Shown: positions 36,702-45,667, counted from the first letter of the stretch. The stretch: 64,000 nt of DNA from Paraburkholderia nodosa DSM 21604 (GCF_000519185.1 NZ_JAFA01000016.1:1-64000); one strand, 5' to 3'. Notes: generated from the sequence alone by a model not told the origin. Numbers and translations: made by a program.

Positions 36702-37484
36702 TTAGCTCGCGACGCTGGCGCCCGCCGCAGCGGCCACGCAGATCGCGAGGAAATCACCCTCTTTCAGCGACGCACCGCCGATCAGGCCGCCGTCGATGTC
36801 GGCCTGACGGAAGAGCTCCGCCGCATTTTCCGGCTTCACGCTGCCGCCGTAGAGCAGCGGCACGTCCGCCACTTGCGCGCCCTTGGCCACGAGGCGCGCG
36901 CGCAGGAACGCATGCACCTGCTGAGCCTGCTCCGAGCTCGCGCTCTTGCCCGTGCCGATCGCCCAGACCGGCTCGTAAGCGACGACGATACGCGCCGCCT
37001 CTTCGACCGACAGCACGGCCAGCACGGCATCGATCTGTGCGCCGACCACGCGCTCGGTCGCGCCCGACTCGCGTTCTTCGAGCGTCTCGCCTACGCAGAC
37101 GATAGGCGTGAGGCCCGCCGCAAGCGCGCGCTGCGCCTTCACAGCGACGCATTCGGAACTCTCGCCGTGGTATGCGCGGCGTTCCGAGTGACCAACGATC
37201 GCAAACGTGGCTTCGAAGTCGGCAACCATGCCTGCCGCGACTTCGCCCGTATAGGCACCCTGCTCGTGCGCCGAAATGTCCTGCGCGCCCCACTGAACCC
37301 GGCTGCCGCCGAGCAGTGCCTGCGCCTGCGCGAGATACGGGAACGGCACGCACACACCAACGTGCACGTCCGGGGGCAGCGGCTGCGCGCCGCGCGCAAC
37401 GCCTTCTAGCAGTGCCGCATTGGCCGCGAGGCGGCCATGCATCTTCCAGTTACCGACTACGAGCTTCGATCGTTGTTTCGTCAT
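36702..37484 (-). CDS. tpiA: Triosephosphate isomerase
   Basis: A 260-residue TIM-barrel enzyme interconverting glyceraldehyde-3-phosphate and dihydroxyacetone phosphate. Catalytic residues are visible: Lys in VVGNWKMHG, His in AIVGHSERR, Glu in AYEPVWAIGTG, plus the phosphate-binding LLYGGSVKPENA and DGGLIGGASL. The start at 37484 (MTKQRSKLVV) was chosen over an upstream in-frame start because the family begins here. secG follows 101 bases downstream. Confidence 0.96.
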   Translation of the reverse strand: MTKQRSKLVVGNWKMHGRLAANAALLEGVARGAQPLPPDVHVGVCVPFPYLAQAQALLGGSRVQWGAQDISAHEQGAYTGEVAAGMVADFEATFAIVGHSERRAYHGESSECVAVKAQRALAAGLTPIVCVGETLEERESGATERVVGAQIDAVLAVLSVEEAARIVVAYEPVWAIGTGKSASSEQAQQVHAFLRARLVAKGAQVADVPLLYGGSVKPENAAELFRQADIDGGLIGGASLKEGDFLAICVAAAAGASVAS

Positions 37485-37636
37485 TGTTCCGGTTGCTGTT
37501 AAAAGCGGACGCAAAACACATAATTTTACTGCGTGAAATCCAGACGGGTCAAACCGGCCCGCCCGCGATGCACAAAAATACGCGAAAAAAATCCCGAAAA
37601 ATCAAGCACGAGCAGGTCGCTCGTGCCGATGCGCCG

Positions 37637-38653
37637 TCAGGCCGCGCTACTCCAGTCGAGCATGATCTTGCCGATATGCTCGCTGCTTTCCATCAACGCA
37701 TGGGCCTCGGCGGCCTGCGCGGCGGGGAATACGCGGAACACGACGGGTTTGATGCGGCCCTCTTCGATGAGGGGCCAGACCTTCGCCTTGAGTTCCTGAG
37801 CGATCTGGGCCTTGAACTCCACGGAACGCGCACGCAGCGTCGAACCGGTCACCGTGAGCCGGCGGCGCAGGATCTCGCCCATGTTGAGTTCGGCCTTGGA
37901 GCCGCCGAGCGTCGCGATGAGCACGATGCGGCCACCGGTCGCCAGCGCGGAAAGCTCGCGCGCCACGTAGCCGCCGGCCACCATGTCGAGAATCACGTCC
38001 ACACCGCGGTCGTTCGTGAGCGCCTTCACGACCTCCACGAAATCGCTGCTGCGGTAGTTGATGGCGCGGTCGGCGCCGAGCGCCTCGCAGGCGCGGCACT
38101 TGTCGTCCGAGCCCGCGGTTGCGAACACGCGAAAGCCGAGGGCATGCGCGATCTGGATCGCCGTCACGCCGATGCCGCTCGAGCCGCCCTGCACGAGCAG
38201 CGTCTCGTTCTCGCCGCCCTCGCCCTGGCCCAGGTAGGCGCGCTGGAAGACGTTGCTCCAGACCGTGAAGAACGTTTCGGGCAGCGAGGCCGCCTCGACA
38301 TCGGTGAGCCCCTTCGGCACCGGCAGGCATTGCCCTAGCGGCGCGACCGCGTATTCGGCGTAACCGCCGCCCGCGATCAGCGCGCACACGCGATCGCCAA
38401 TTTTCAGGCCGAACGGATTGTTCTTCTCGTCGATCGAGCCGCCGACGATCTCGCCCGCCACCTCGAGCCCGGGCAGATCGGAAATGCCCGGCGGCGGCGC
38501 ATACGAGCCCTTGCGCTGGAACACGTCGGGACGGTTCACGCCCGAGGCGCTCACCTTGATCAGCACTTCGCCAGCCTTAGGCTCGGGAGTTGGCCGTTCG
38601 GCCAGCTTGAGCACGTCCGGCGCACCGAATTCCGTAATCTCGACTGCCTTCAT
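37637..38653 (-). CDS. NAD(P)H quinone oxidoreductase, zeta-crystallin/PIG3-like
   Basis: A 338-residue medium-chain oxidoreductase without zinc ligands. N-terminal GroES-like domain (MKAVEITEFGAPDVLKLAE; SGVNRPDVFQRKGSYAPPPG) is followed by a Rossmann domain with VQGGSSGIGVTAIQ, the NADPH-binding loop. TP53I3/PIG3-type enzymes reduce quinones with one electron. AGGAG lies just before ATG 38653. Probably a single gene between the pnp terminator and tpiA. Confidence 0.88.
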   Translation of the reverse strand: MKAVEITEFGAPDVLKLAERPTPEPKAGEVLIKVSASGVNRPDVFQRKGSYAPPPGISDLPGLEVAGEIVGGSIDEKNNPFGLKIGDRVCALIAGGGYAEYAVAPLGQCLPVPKGLTDVEAASLPETFFTVWSNVFQRAYLGQGEGGENETLLVQGGSSGIGVTAIQIAHALGFRVFATAGSDDKCRACEALGADRAINYRSSDFVEVVKALTNDRGVDVILDMVAGGYVARELSALATGGRIVLIATLGGSKAELNMGEILRRRLTVTGSTLRARSVEFKAQIAQELKAKVWPLIEEGRIKPVVFRVFPAAQAAEAHALMESSEHIGKIMLDWSSAA

Positions 38654-38745
38654 CTCGCGTCTCCTCAGCGCTTCGCGCCCCGTCTGGATGGCGCTGCGCA
38701 CGCGACAGGATTGACGCATGCGCACTGCCATTCACCCTCATTGTC

Positions 38746-38785
38746 ATAAAAAACGGCCGGCGCGTTCTGCACGCTGCCGGCCGTT
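38746..38785 (-). terminator. Intrinsic terminator of pnp
   Basis: A 10-bp stem (AACGGCCGGC at 38752-38761, GCCGGCCGTT at 38776-38785) is followed on the minus strand by TTTTTTATG. It lies 14 bases after the pnp stop codon. Confidence 0.88.
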
Positions 38786-38798
38786 GGAGCTTACCGCT

Positions 38799-40946
38799 TT
38801 ACTGCTGCGGCTCGCCTTGCGGTGCGCCGTCATTGGCTTGCTCGTTGAGCAGCGCCTTGGCGGACAGGCGCACGCGGCCCTTTTCATCCGTCTGGATGAC
38901 CTTGACCTTCACAACCTGGCCTTCCTTCAGATAGTCGTTGATGTCCTTGATGCGCTCGTTGGCGATCTCGGAGATGTGCAGCAGACCATCCTTGCCCGGC
39001 AGCAGGTTCACGATCGCGCCGAAGTCCAGCAGCTTGAGGACCGCGCCTTCGTACACCTGGCCCACCTCGATTTCGGCCGTGATGTTCTCGATGCGCTTCT
39101 TCGCTTCGGCCATGCCTTCGCTCGACGTCGAAGCGATGGTCACGACGCCATCATCCGAAATGTCGATGGTCGTGCCCGTTTCTTCCGTCAGCGCGCGGAT
39201 CACCGAACCGCCCTTGCCGATCACGTCGCGGATCTTTTCCGGGTTGATCTTGATGGTGATCATGCGCGGAGCGTACGCCGACAGTTCGGTGTTCACGCCC
39301 GACACAGCCGAGGTCATCTTGCCGAGGATGTGCATGCGGCCTTCCTTCGCTTGCGCGAGCGCGACCTGCATGATTTCCTTGGTGATGCCCTGGATCTTGA
39401 TGTCCATCTGCAGCGCGGTCACGCCTGCTTCCGTACCCGCCACCTTGAAGTCCATGTCGCCGAGGTGATCTTCGTCGCCGAGGATGTCGGTCAGCACGGC
39501 GAACTTGTTGCCTTCGAGGATCAGGCCCATCGCGATGCCGGCGACGTGCGCCTTCATCGGCACGCCGGCGTCCATCAGCGCGAGGCAGCCGCCGCACACC
39601 GATGCCATCGACGACGAACCGTTCGACTCGGTGATTTCCGAGACCACGCGGATCGAGTAGCCGAATTCTTCGGCGCTCGGCAGGCATGCGACGAGCGCGC
39701 GCTTGGCGAGACGGCCGTGGCCGATTTCACGGCGCTTGGGCGAACCGACACGGCCCGTTTCGCCGGTCGCGAACGGGGGCATGTTGTAGTGGAGCATGAA
39801 GCGGTCGCGGTACTCGCCTTCGAGCGCGTCGATGATCTGCTCGTCGCCCTTGGTGCCGAGCGTCGCGACGACCAGCGCCTGCGTTTCGCCGCGCGTGAAG
39901 AGCGCCGAACCGTGGGTGCGCGGCAGCACGCCCGTGCGGATCTCGATCGGGCGAACCGTGCGCGTGTCGCGGCCGTCGATACGCGGCTCGCCATTCAGGA
40001 TCTGCGAACGGACGATCTTCGCTTCGAGGTCGAACACGATGTTGCCGACCGTGGCCTTGTCGGCCGCCGTCGTGCCGGCCGCAGCCGCTTCTTCTTCGAG
40101 CTTGGCCGACGTGGCTGCGTAGACTTCCTTCAGCTTGGTCGAACGCTGCTGCTTGTCGCGCAGTTGATACGCGGCGAGCAGGTTGTCGTTGGCGATGGCC
40201 GTGACGCGCGCGATGAGCGCTTCGTCCTTCGGCGCCGGCGTCCAGTCCCACTCGGGCTTGCCGCCGTCACGCACCAGCTCGTGGATCGCGTCGATGGCCG
40301 TTTGCATCTGCTCGTGGCCGAACACGACCGCGCCGAGCATCACGTCTTCCGGCAGCTGGTCGGCTTCCGACTCCACCATCAGCACAGCGCGCTCGGTACC
40401 GGCCACGACGAGATCGAGGCTCGATTCCTTGATCTGGGCGCGCGTGGGGTTGAGCACGTACTCGTTGTTGATGTAGGCCACGCGTGCGGCGCCCACCGGG
40501 CCGTTGAACGGCAGACCCGAGATCGCCAGCGCAGCCGACGCGCCGATCAGCGCGGGGATGTCAGCCGGGACTTCCGGGTTGATCGACAGGACGTGGATCA
40601 CGACCTGGACTTCGTTGTAATAGCCTTCCGGGAAAAGCGGGCGCAGCGGACGGTCGATCAGGCGCGAGATGAGCGTCTCGCCTTCCGACGGACGGCCTTC
40701 GCGGCGGAAGAAGCCGCCCGGGATCTTGCCGGCCGAATAGGTCTTTTCGATGTAGTCGACGGTGAGCGGGAAGAAGTCCTGACCCGGCTTGGCGGTCTTC
40801 GCGCCGACGACGGTCGCGAGCACGACGGTGTCTTCGACGTCGACGATGACAGCACCGCTCGCCTGACGGGCGATCTCACCCGTTTCGAGGCGCACGTTGT
40901 GCTGGCCCCATTTGAATTCCTTCACGACTTTATTGAACATGGTCAT
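38799..40946 (-). CDS. pnp: Polyribonucleotide nucleotidyltransferase (PNPase)
   Basis: A 715-residue phosphorolytic 3'-5' exoribonuclease of the degradosome. Two RNase PH-like domains are followed by a KH domain (INPEKIRDVIGKGGSVIRAL) and an S1 domain (GQVYEGAVLKLLDFGAIVNL). I choose ATG 40946 with AGGAG about 9 bases upstream; ATG 40940 is possible. It is downstream of rpsO as in most proteobacteria, but an rpsO terminator and a structured leader of about 365 bases lie between. Confidence 0.96.
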   Translation of the reverse strand: MTMFNKVVKEFKWGQHNVRLETGEIARQASGAVIVDVEDTVVLATVVGAKTAKPGQDFFPLTVDYIEKTYSAGKIPGGFFRREGRPSEGETLISRLIDRPLRPLFPEGYYNEVQVVIHVLSINPEVPADIPALIGASAALAISGLPFNGPVGAARVAYINNEYVLNPTRAQIKESSLDLVVAGTERAVLMVESEADQLPEDVMLGAVVFGHEQMQTAIDAIHELVRDGGKPEWDWTPAPKDEALIARVTAIANDNLLAAYQLRDKQQRSTKLKEVYAATSAKLEEEAAAAGTTAADKATVGNIVFDLEAKIVRSQILNGEPRIDGRDTRTVRPIEIRTGVLPRTHGSALFTRGETQALVVATLGTKGDEQIIDALEGEYRDRFMLHYNMPPFATGETGRVGSPKRREIGHGRLAKRALVACLPSAEEFGYSIRVVSEITESNGSSSMASVCGGCLALMDAGVPMKAHVAGIAMGLILEGNKFAVLTDILGDEDHLGDMDFKVAGTEAGVTALQMDIKIQGITKEIMQVALAQAKEGRMHILGKMTSAVSGVNTELSAYAPRMITIKINPEKIRDVIGKGGSVIRALTEETGTTIDISDDGVVTIASTSSEGMAEAKKRIENITAEIEVGQVYEGAVLKLLDFGAIVNLLPGKDGLLHISEIANERIKDINDYLKEGQVVKVKVIQTDEKGRVRLSAKALLNEQANDGAPQGEPQQ

Positions 40947-41044
40947 GGTCACTCACTCCTTACTCATTTGTTATGCGCCGCCCGCACACGCGGACGATGC
41001 GGCAAGACAGGCTCCGACACCGCGCAGGAAGAGGAGTGTTATGC

Positions 41045-41121
41045 CATTCCAGCGGATCGCGAGGTTGCAAAACGGTTGCAATGCGGCTGTGACGCATCGC
41101 CGCGTACGATCTGCTGGAATG
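41045..41121 (-). promoter_or_regulatory. Long interrupted hairpin in the pnp leader (candidate RNase III site)
   Basis: Arms 41045-41059 and 41107-41121 pair over 15 positions with one mismatch. Two smaller hairpins lie inside: TTGCAA at 41065-41070 with 41076-41081, and GCGG/CCGC at 41083-41086 with 41100-41103. E. coli pnp has an RNase III-cleaved leader hairpin used for autoregulation; the equivalence here is inferred. Confidence 0.5.
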
Positions 41122-41250
41122 ACACAAAGCTCTGCCCCCGAGGCCCGGCCCTGCTGCTTGTACTGCTGGTGCTACGTGGTGTTGCCTTGTGTTACGGACC
41201 GGTGTTCATCGCATCGAAGCGGCTTGAAAAGCAGCATGAAGCGCACCGTT

Positions 41251-41291
41251 CAAAAACAAAATGCCTGCATCAGTGGAACTGACACAGGCAT
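41251..41291 (-). terminator. Intrinsic terminator of rpsO
   Basis: A 13-position stem with two mismatches (41261-41273 with 41279-41291) is followed on the minus strand by TTTTGTTTTTG. It begins 20 bases after the rpsO stop. Confidence 0.8.
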
Positions 41292-41311
41292 CTTTGCGGA
41301 AGACCTTCCGA

Positions 41312-41581
41312 TTACTTACGCAGACCCAGCTTCTCGATCAGCGTGCGGTAACGGTCAGCGTCCTTGCCCTTCAGGTAGTCGAGCAGCTTGCGGCGGCGGC
41401 TCACCATGCGCAGCAGACCGCGGCGGCTGTGGTGATCCTTCGCGTGCGACTTGAAGTGCGAGGTCAGTTCGTTGATACGCGACGTCAGGAGCGCAACCTG
41501 AACTTCGGGCGATCCCGTGTCATTGGTGCCGCGCGCGAATTGCGCGACGACGTCGGACTTCTTGATATCTGCTACGGACAT
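41312..41581 (-). CDS. rpsO: 30S ribosomal protein S15
   Basis: An 89-residue protein, the usual S15 length. It contains GTNDTGSPEVQVALLTSRIN, the rRNA-binding HSRRGLLRMVSRRRKLLDYLK segment and the C-terminal RYRTLIEKLGLRK. It binds 16S rRNA helix 22 and organises the platform of the 30S subunit. It is followed by its own terminator and by pnp. Confidence 0.98.
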   Translation of the reverse strand: MSVADIKKSDVVAQFARGTNDTGSPEVQVALLTSRINELTSHFKSHAKDHHSRRGLLRMVSRRRKLLDYLKGKDADRYRTLIEKLGLRK

Positions 41582-41735
41582 TTTGCTTTTCCTTTAAAAC
41601 AAACGAGCGGTCACGGAAGAAAGGCCGTGCCGTGGCTTGGTTCTGACTGCGTGATTGTCTTGCCGCAGGTTCGCGACAAGGGGCGTATTGTAGCACAGCC
41701 CCGATTTGCCGCGAACCCGCTTGTAAGGCGCGCCG

Positions 41736-43028
41736 TCAAGGCCGCTTCATCTGGCAGACCGTAGCGGGCACGGTGCGCTGCGCGGGCAGCGCCAGCACCG
41801 TGCGAAAGCCATAGCCGGAACCCTCGTTGTCGTTGCGCACGCCGGGCGTGCCCTGCTTGTCCATCTCCATGACGTAAAGGGGCTGGATCACCTGGTGGTC
41901 GTCGGCACGCATCCACATGGGGTGAAAGCCATTGTCGAATCGCATGCCCTCCAGCGCCTTCGCGACCGCGCCGGGATCGGCCGTGCCCGCCTTCGTCATG
42001 GCCTGCGCGAGCATCTCCACCATCATCGACATGCGCAGCACCGGGTAGTCGTCCTTAGCCGCCGGGTAGCGGGCGCGGAACGCCTTGTACCACGCGTCGG
42101 AGGCCGCGCCGCCTACGTTCGGGTGCCAGTCGGCCACAGCGATCACGCGCTTCACGCCCGCGTCGCCCAGCGCCGCCGGTGCGCCCAGGCTGTTGCCGTA
42201 GAAGGTGTAGAACTTGGTGTCGAGGCCCTGCTCACGCGCGGCCTTCACGAGCAGCGTGAGGTCGTTGCCCCAGTTTCCGGTGATGACGGCGTCGGCGCCC
42301 GCGGCGCGAATCTTGGCGATGTAAGGCGCGAAGTCCTTCACGCGGCCAATGGGGTGGAACTCGTCGCCGACGACGGCAATGTCCGGACGGTCCTTCGCCA
42401 GCGCGGCGCGCGCGAGCGTGCTCACGTCGTGGCCGAAGCTGTAGTCCTGGTTGAGCAGATACACCTTCTTCACCGACTTGTCCGCGGCGATCACTTCCGC
42501 GAGCGCGTCCATGCGCATGCCCGCGTGCGCGTCGAAGCGGAAATGCCAGAAGCTGCAATTCGCGTTGGTGAGCGCGGGGTCGTCGGCAGAATAGTTGAGG
42601 AAGAGCTCGCGGTTCTCCGGATCGCGCGCGGCCTGGCGATCGACCGCCGACTCGAGCGCCGCCGCCACCGCCGAGCTGTTGCCCTGCATGACATAGCCGA
42701 TATGGCGGTCCTGCGCCATGCGCAGCTGTACGAGCGCCGCCTCGGGGCTGCCCTTGCTGTCGAGCGTCACCAGTTCGAGCGGATGCGCCCCGTCACGCAG
42801 CACGACGCCGCCGCGCGCGTTGACCCGCTCCACGCCGAAGCGCAGGTTGCGCTCGACGGCCGCGCCCGCGTCCGCGAACGGGCCCGACATGCCTTCGATG
42901 AGCGCGAGCTGGATCGGCTTGCCGGTCGGCGCCTCATCCGCCCGTGCGCCGGTTGCGGCCGCGAGCCCTGCCGCCAGCGCCGTCATGGCGACCATGATCG
43001 CCACCGCACGCGCCATGCGTGCCGTCAT
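41736..43028 (-). CDS. Branched-chain amino acid-type ABC transporter substrate-binding protein (orphan)
   Basis: A periplasmic binding protein of about 430 residues (LivJ/LivK fold). A Sec signal peptide is clear (MTARMARAVAIMVAMTALAA with an ARA-type cleavage site). The mature protein starts IQLALIEGMSGPFADAGAA, and later has GYVMQGNSSAVAAAL, VYLLNQDYSFGHDVS and ADAVITGNWGNDL. No permease or ATPase genes are nearby, so it must share a transporter encoded elsewhere or act as a sensor. I prefer ATG 43028, which has an AGAGAAAAG just upstream, over ATG 43043. The ligand is unknown. Confidence 0.86.
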   Translation of the reverse strand: MTARMARAVAIMVAMTALAAGLAAATGARADEAPTGKPIQLALIEGMSGPFADAGAAVERNLRFGVERVNARGGVVLRDGAHPLELVTLDSKGSPEAALVQLRMAQDRHIGYVMQGNSSAVAAALESAVDRQAARDPENRELFLNYSADDPALTNANCSFWHFRFDAHAGMRMDALAEVIAADKSVKKVYLLNQDYSFGHDVSTLARAALAKDRPDIAVVGDEFHPIGRVKDFAPYIAKIRAAGADAVITGNWGNDLTLLVKAAREQGLDTKFYTFYGNSLGAPAALGDAGVKRVIAVADWHPNVGGAASDAWYKAFRARYPAAKDDYPVLRMSMMVEMLAQAMTKAGTADPGAVAKALEGMRFDNGFHPMWMRADDHQVIQPLYVMEMDKQGTPGVRNDNEGSGYGFRTVLALPAQRTVPATVCQMKRP

Positions 43029-43223
43029 GCGCTTTTCTCTCATTGTTTGATGCCAGCCCGATTGTCATTCGAAGCGCGGATCATAGGCCGCGAGGCCGGG
43101 CGACGGCAAGGCCGCGATCCTCCGCGTGCGCGGACAGGCCCGCCCCGCGAGCGCCTCGCGCCGTGTCAAAATAAGGGTTCCACATTCACGGCGGTCATTG
43201 AAACCTTGCCATCGGGGGACATC

Positions 43224-43775
43224 ATGTTCACGCGCCTATTCACCTCGCTCGCAACGCCCGTGCGCCTCGCCTCGCGCCGCTTGCGTCTCGGGCTCCTCGC
43301 GGGCGTGGGCGCACTCGCGCTCGCCGGCTGTGCGCAGCCGTGGCAGCAATTCCATGCTGGCGACGACGCGCAGTCCGTGATCGCCCGCTTCGGCCCGCCG
43401 GCTGAAACCTACGACCTGCCCGACGGCGGCAAGCGCCTGATGTGGCCGACCCAGCCGATGGGCGAAACCACCACCGCCGCCGACATCGACGCGAGCGGCA
43501 AGGTCGTGAACCTGCGCCAGGTGCTGCAGCCCAACGAGTTCTATCGCGCGGAAATCGGCAAATGGACGCGCACCGACGTGCTCGTGAACTTCGGCCGCCC
43601 GGTCGAAACCTCCTACTTCCCGCTGATGAAGAAGGAAGCGTGGACCTACCGCTACCTCGAAGACAACGTCTGGTACATGCTCTACAGCTTCTACTTCGAC
43701 GACCAGGGCATTCTGCGGCTCACGCAGAAGACGCCCGATCCGCTGCACGATCCGGATCGCCGCAGCCTGTTCTGA
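43224..43775 (+). CDS. Outer membrane lipoprotein, SmpA/OmlA (BamE)-like fold
   Basis: A 183-residue lipoprotein. The signal ends in the lipobox LAGC with the acylated Cys at residue 36. The mature part has two short repeats of a BamE-like pattern, GDDAQSVIARFGPPAETYDL and TRTDVLVNFGRPVETSYFPL, each followed by a tryptophan-rich strand. It is probably anchored in the outer membrane; whether it is part of the BAM complex is not shown. The start at 43224 is in a frame open far upstream; only this part has coding content. A bidirectional terminator follows. Confidence 0.8.
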   Translation: MFTRLFTSLATPVRLASRRLRLGLLAGVGALALAGCAQPWQQFHAGDDAQSVIARFGPPAETYDLPDGGKRLMWPTQPMGETTTAADIDASGKVVNLRQVLQPNEFYRAEIGKWTRTDVLVNFGRPVETSYFPLMKKEAWTYRYLEDNVWYMLYSFYFDDQGILRLTQKTPDPLHDPDRRSLF

Positions 43776-43810
43776 TTGTTTTGATCGCGCCCCCGGGCGC
43801 AGCAAAGAAC

Positions 43811-43843
43811 AAAACCCCCGCGCTCTCGCGAGCCGGGGGTTTT
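43811..43843. terminator. Bidirectional terminator between the lipoprotein gene and leuA
   Basis: A perfect 10-base inverted repeat (AAAACCCCCG at 43811-43820, CGGGGGTTTT at 43834-43843) with a GC-rich loop and T-runs on both strands, between convergent genes. Confidence 0.92.
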
Positions 43844-43887
43844 TGATTGCCTGGCGCTGCGAGCGAGGCAAGACGCCTCGCCACCGC

Positions 43888-45441
43888 TTACACCGCTTCG
43901 GAGCGCTGCGGATTGACCTTGTCGCCCGAGTAGAGCTTGTTGAGCGCGGAGATATACGCCTTCGCCGAAGCGGCAACGATATCCGGATCGGTGCCCACGC
44001 CATTGACGATGCGGCCGGCCTTCGAGAGACGCACGGTCACTTCGCCCTGCGCCTGGGTGCCCGTCGTGATCGCGTTCACCGAGTACAGCAAAAGCTCCGA
44101 GCCGCTGCCCACTTCGGTTTCGATCGCGTTGAGCGTGGCGTCGACCGGGCCGTTGCCCGCGGCTTCGCCGGTCACTTCCTTGCCGTCTGCCGAGAACACG
44201 ACGCGTGCGTGCGGACGCTCACCCGTCTCCGAATGCTGCGCAAGCGAGATGAACTTGAAGTGCTCCTGATCCTGCGCCTGGGCCGACTCTTCCGTGACGA
44301 TCGCGATGATGTCTTCGTCGAAGATTTCGGACTTGCGGTCGGCCAGCTCCTTGAAGCGCGCGAACGCGTTGTTCAGTTCGCCTTCGCTGTCGAGCTGGAT
44401 GCCCAGTTCCTGCAGGCGCTGCTTGAACGCATTGCGGCCCGAGAGCTTGCCGAGCACGATCTTGTTCGCGCTCCAGCCCACGTCTTCCGCGCGCATGATC
44501 TCGTAGGTGTCGCGCGCCTTGAGCACGCCGTCCTGGTGGATGCCCGACGCGTGCGCAAACGCGTTCGCGCCGACGACGGCCTTGTTCGGCTGCACCACGA
44601 AGCCGGTGATCTGCGAAACCAGCTTCGAGGCCGGCACGATCTGCGTGGTGTCGATGCCGAGATCGAGACCGAAGTAGTCCTTGCGGGTCTTCACGGCCAT
44701 CACGATTTCTTCGAGCGACGTGTTGCCCGCGCGTTCGCCGAGACCGTTGATCGTGCACTCCACCTGGCGCGCGCCGCCGATCTGCACGCCGGCCAGCGAG
44801 TTCGCCACGGCCATGCCGAGGTCGTTATGGCAGTGCACCGAGAACACAGCCTTGTCCGAGTTCGGAATGCGCTCGCGCAACGTCTTCACGAGGTTGCCGT
44901 ACAGCTCGGGAATGCCGTAGCCGACCGTATCGGCGATATTGATCGTGGTCGCGCCTTCGTTGATGACGGCTTCGAGCACGCGGCACAGGAAGTCCATGTC
45001 CGAGCGGCTGCCGTCTTCGGGCGAGAACTCCACGTCGTTCGTGAACTTGCGCGCGAAGCGCACCGCCAGCTTCGCCTGCTCGAGCACCTGCTCGGGCGAC
45101 ATGCGCAGCTTCTTCTCCATGTGCAGCGCCGAGGTGGCGATGAACGTGTGGATGCGGAAGTGGTCGGCGACCTTGAGCGCGTCGGCGGCGCGCTGGATGT
45201 CCTTGTCGTTCGCGCGGGCGAGCGAGCAGATCGTGCTGTCCTTGATCATGCCGGCGATCGTCTGGATCGCGTCGAAGTCGCCGTTCGAGCTGGCCGCGAA
45301 GCCCGCTTCGATGATGTCGACCTTCATGCGCTCGAGCTGCTTCGCGATGCGGATTTTCTCTTCCTTCGTCATCGACGCGCCAGGCGACTGCTCGCCGTCA
45401 CGCAACGTCGTATCGAAGATGATGAGCTTGTCTGCTGCCAT
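43888..45441 (-). CDS. leuA: 2-isopropylmalate synthase
   Basis: A 517-residue enzyme condensing acetyl-CoA with 2-oxoisovalerate, the first committed step of leucine synthesis. The catalytic barrel shows IFDTTLRDGEQSPGASMT, SVHCHNDLGMAVANSL (metal-binding His pair) and NGLGERAGNTSLEEI. The C-terminal regulatory domain (from about residue 390) is present and should bind leucine for feedback inhibition. GGAG precedes the ATG. It has its own promoter and a short upstream reading frame that looks like a leader peptide. Confidence 0.97.
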   Translation of the reverse strand: MAADKLIIFDTTLRDGEQSPGASMTKEEKIRIAKQLERMKVDIIEAGFAASSNGDFDAIQTIAGMIKDSTICSLARANDKDIQRAADALKVADHFRIHTFIATSALHMEKKLRMSPEQVLEQAKLAVRFARKFTNDVEFSPEDGSRSDMDFLCRVLEAVINEGATTINIADTVGYGIPELYGNLVKTLRERIPNSDKAVFSVHCHNDLGMAVANSLAGVQIGGARQVECTINGLGERAGNTSLEEIVMAVKTRKDYFGLDLGIDTTQIVPASKLVSQITGFVVQPNKAVVGANAFAHASGIHQDGVLKARDTYEIMRAEDVGWSANKIVLGKLSGRNAFKQRLQELGIQLDSEGELNNAFARFKELADRKSEIFDEDIIAIVTEESAQAQDQEHFKFISLAQHSETGERPHARVVFSADGKEVTGEAAGNGPVDATLNAIETEVGSGSELLLYSVNAITTGTQAQGEVTVRLSKAGRIVNGVGTDPDIVAASAKAYISALNKLYSGDKVNPQRSEAV

Positions 45442-45547
45442 TTCGGGTCTCCAGGGGGACTTGTTCAGTGTCTAAAACGGATTCTGGGTGTTCGCGCCAC
45501 CGATGGCGACGCTGACAATGAACGAGGCTTACGGAGGGCGAGCGAGA

Positions 45548-45631
45548 TCAGCGCGGCAGGCGCGCTAGCGCTAGCGTGCTTGGTAGCGCGCCGGCTTGAA
45601 GGGAGAAGAGGGGGAACTGGATGGTGTCCAT
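45548..45631 (-). CDS. Putative leuA leader peptide (27 codons, three CTA leucine codons)
   Basis: ATG at 45631 opens a 27-codon frame ending in TGA, about 106 bases before leuA. The peptide has six leucines (CTC, CTT, CTA, CTA, CTA, CTG), and three fall on CTA, which I hardly see in the surrounding high-GC genes. CTA codons are likewise used in the leuL attenuator peptide of E. coli (known). The ATG is only about 7 bases after the -10 box, so the message would be nearly leaderless. Within and after the frame, alternative stems can form (45559-45567 with 45584-45592, or with 45493-45501). It is not proven to be translated. Confidence 0.5.
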   Translation of the reverse strand: MDTIQFPLFSLQAGALPSTLALARLPR

Positions 45632-45638
45632 GCCGCCG

Positions 45639-45667
45639 ACTATAGCCGGAATCCGCCGATAGCGCAA
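45639..45667 (-). promoter_or_regulatory. Promoter of leuA and its leader peptide
   Basis: TTGCGC (45662-45667) and TATAGT (45639-45644) on the minus strand are exactly 17 bases apart. Transcription should begin near 45632, at or just before the leader-peptide ATG. The psd-pssA terminator lies immediately upstream, so leuA is an independent unit. Confidence 0.65.

Larger units (their letters stand above)
40947..41311 (-). other. rpsO-pnp spacer: pnp leader
   Basis: This 365-base stretch holds no gene. On the minus strand it contains the rpsO terminator, then the promoter-proximal leader of pnp with a long interrupted hairpin (41045-41121), then the pnp ribosome binding site. Confidence 0.6.

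Noticed and set aside
38718..41282. 854-codon plus-strand frame opposite pnp
   Set aside because: Antisense shadow of pnp extending into the leader; no recognisable domain.
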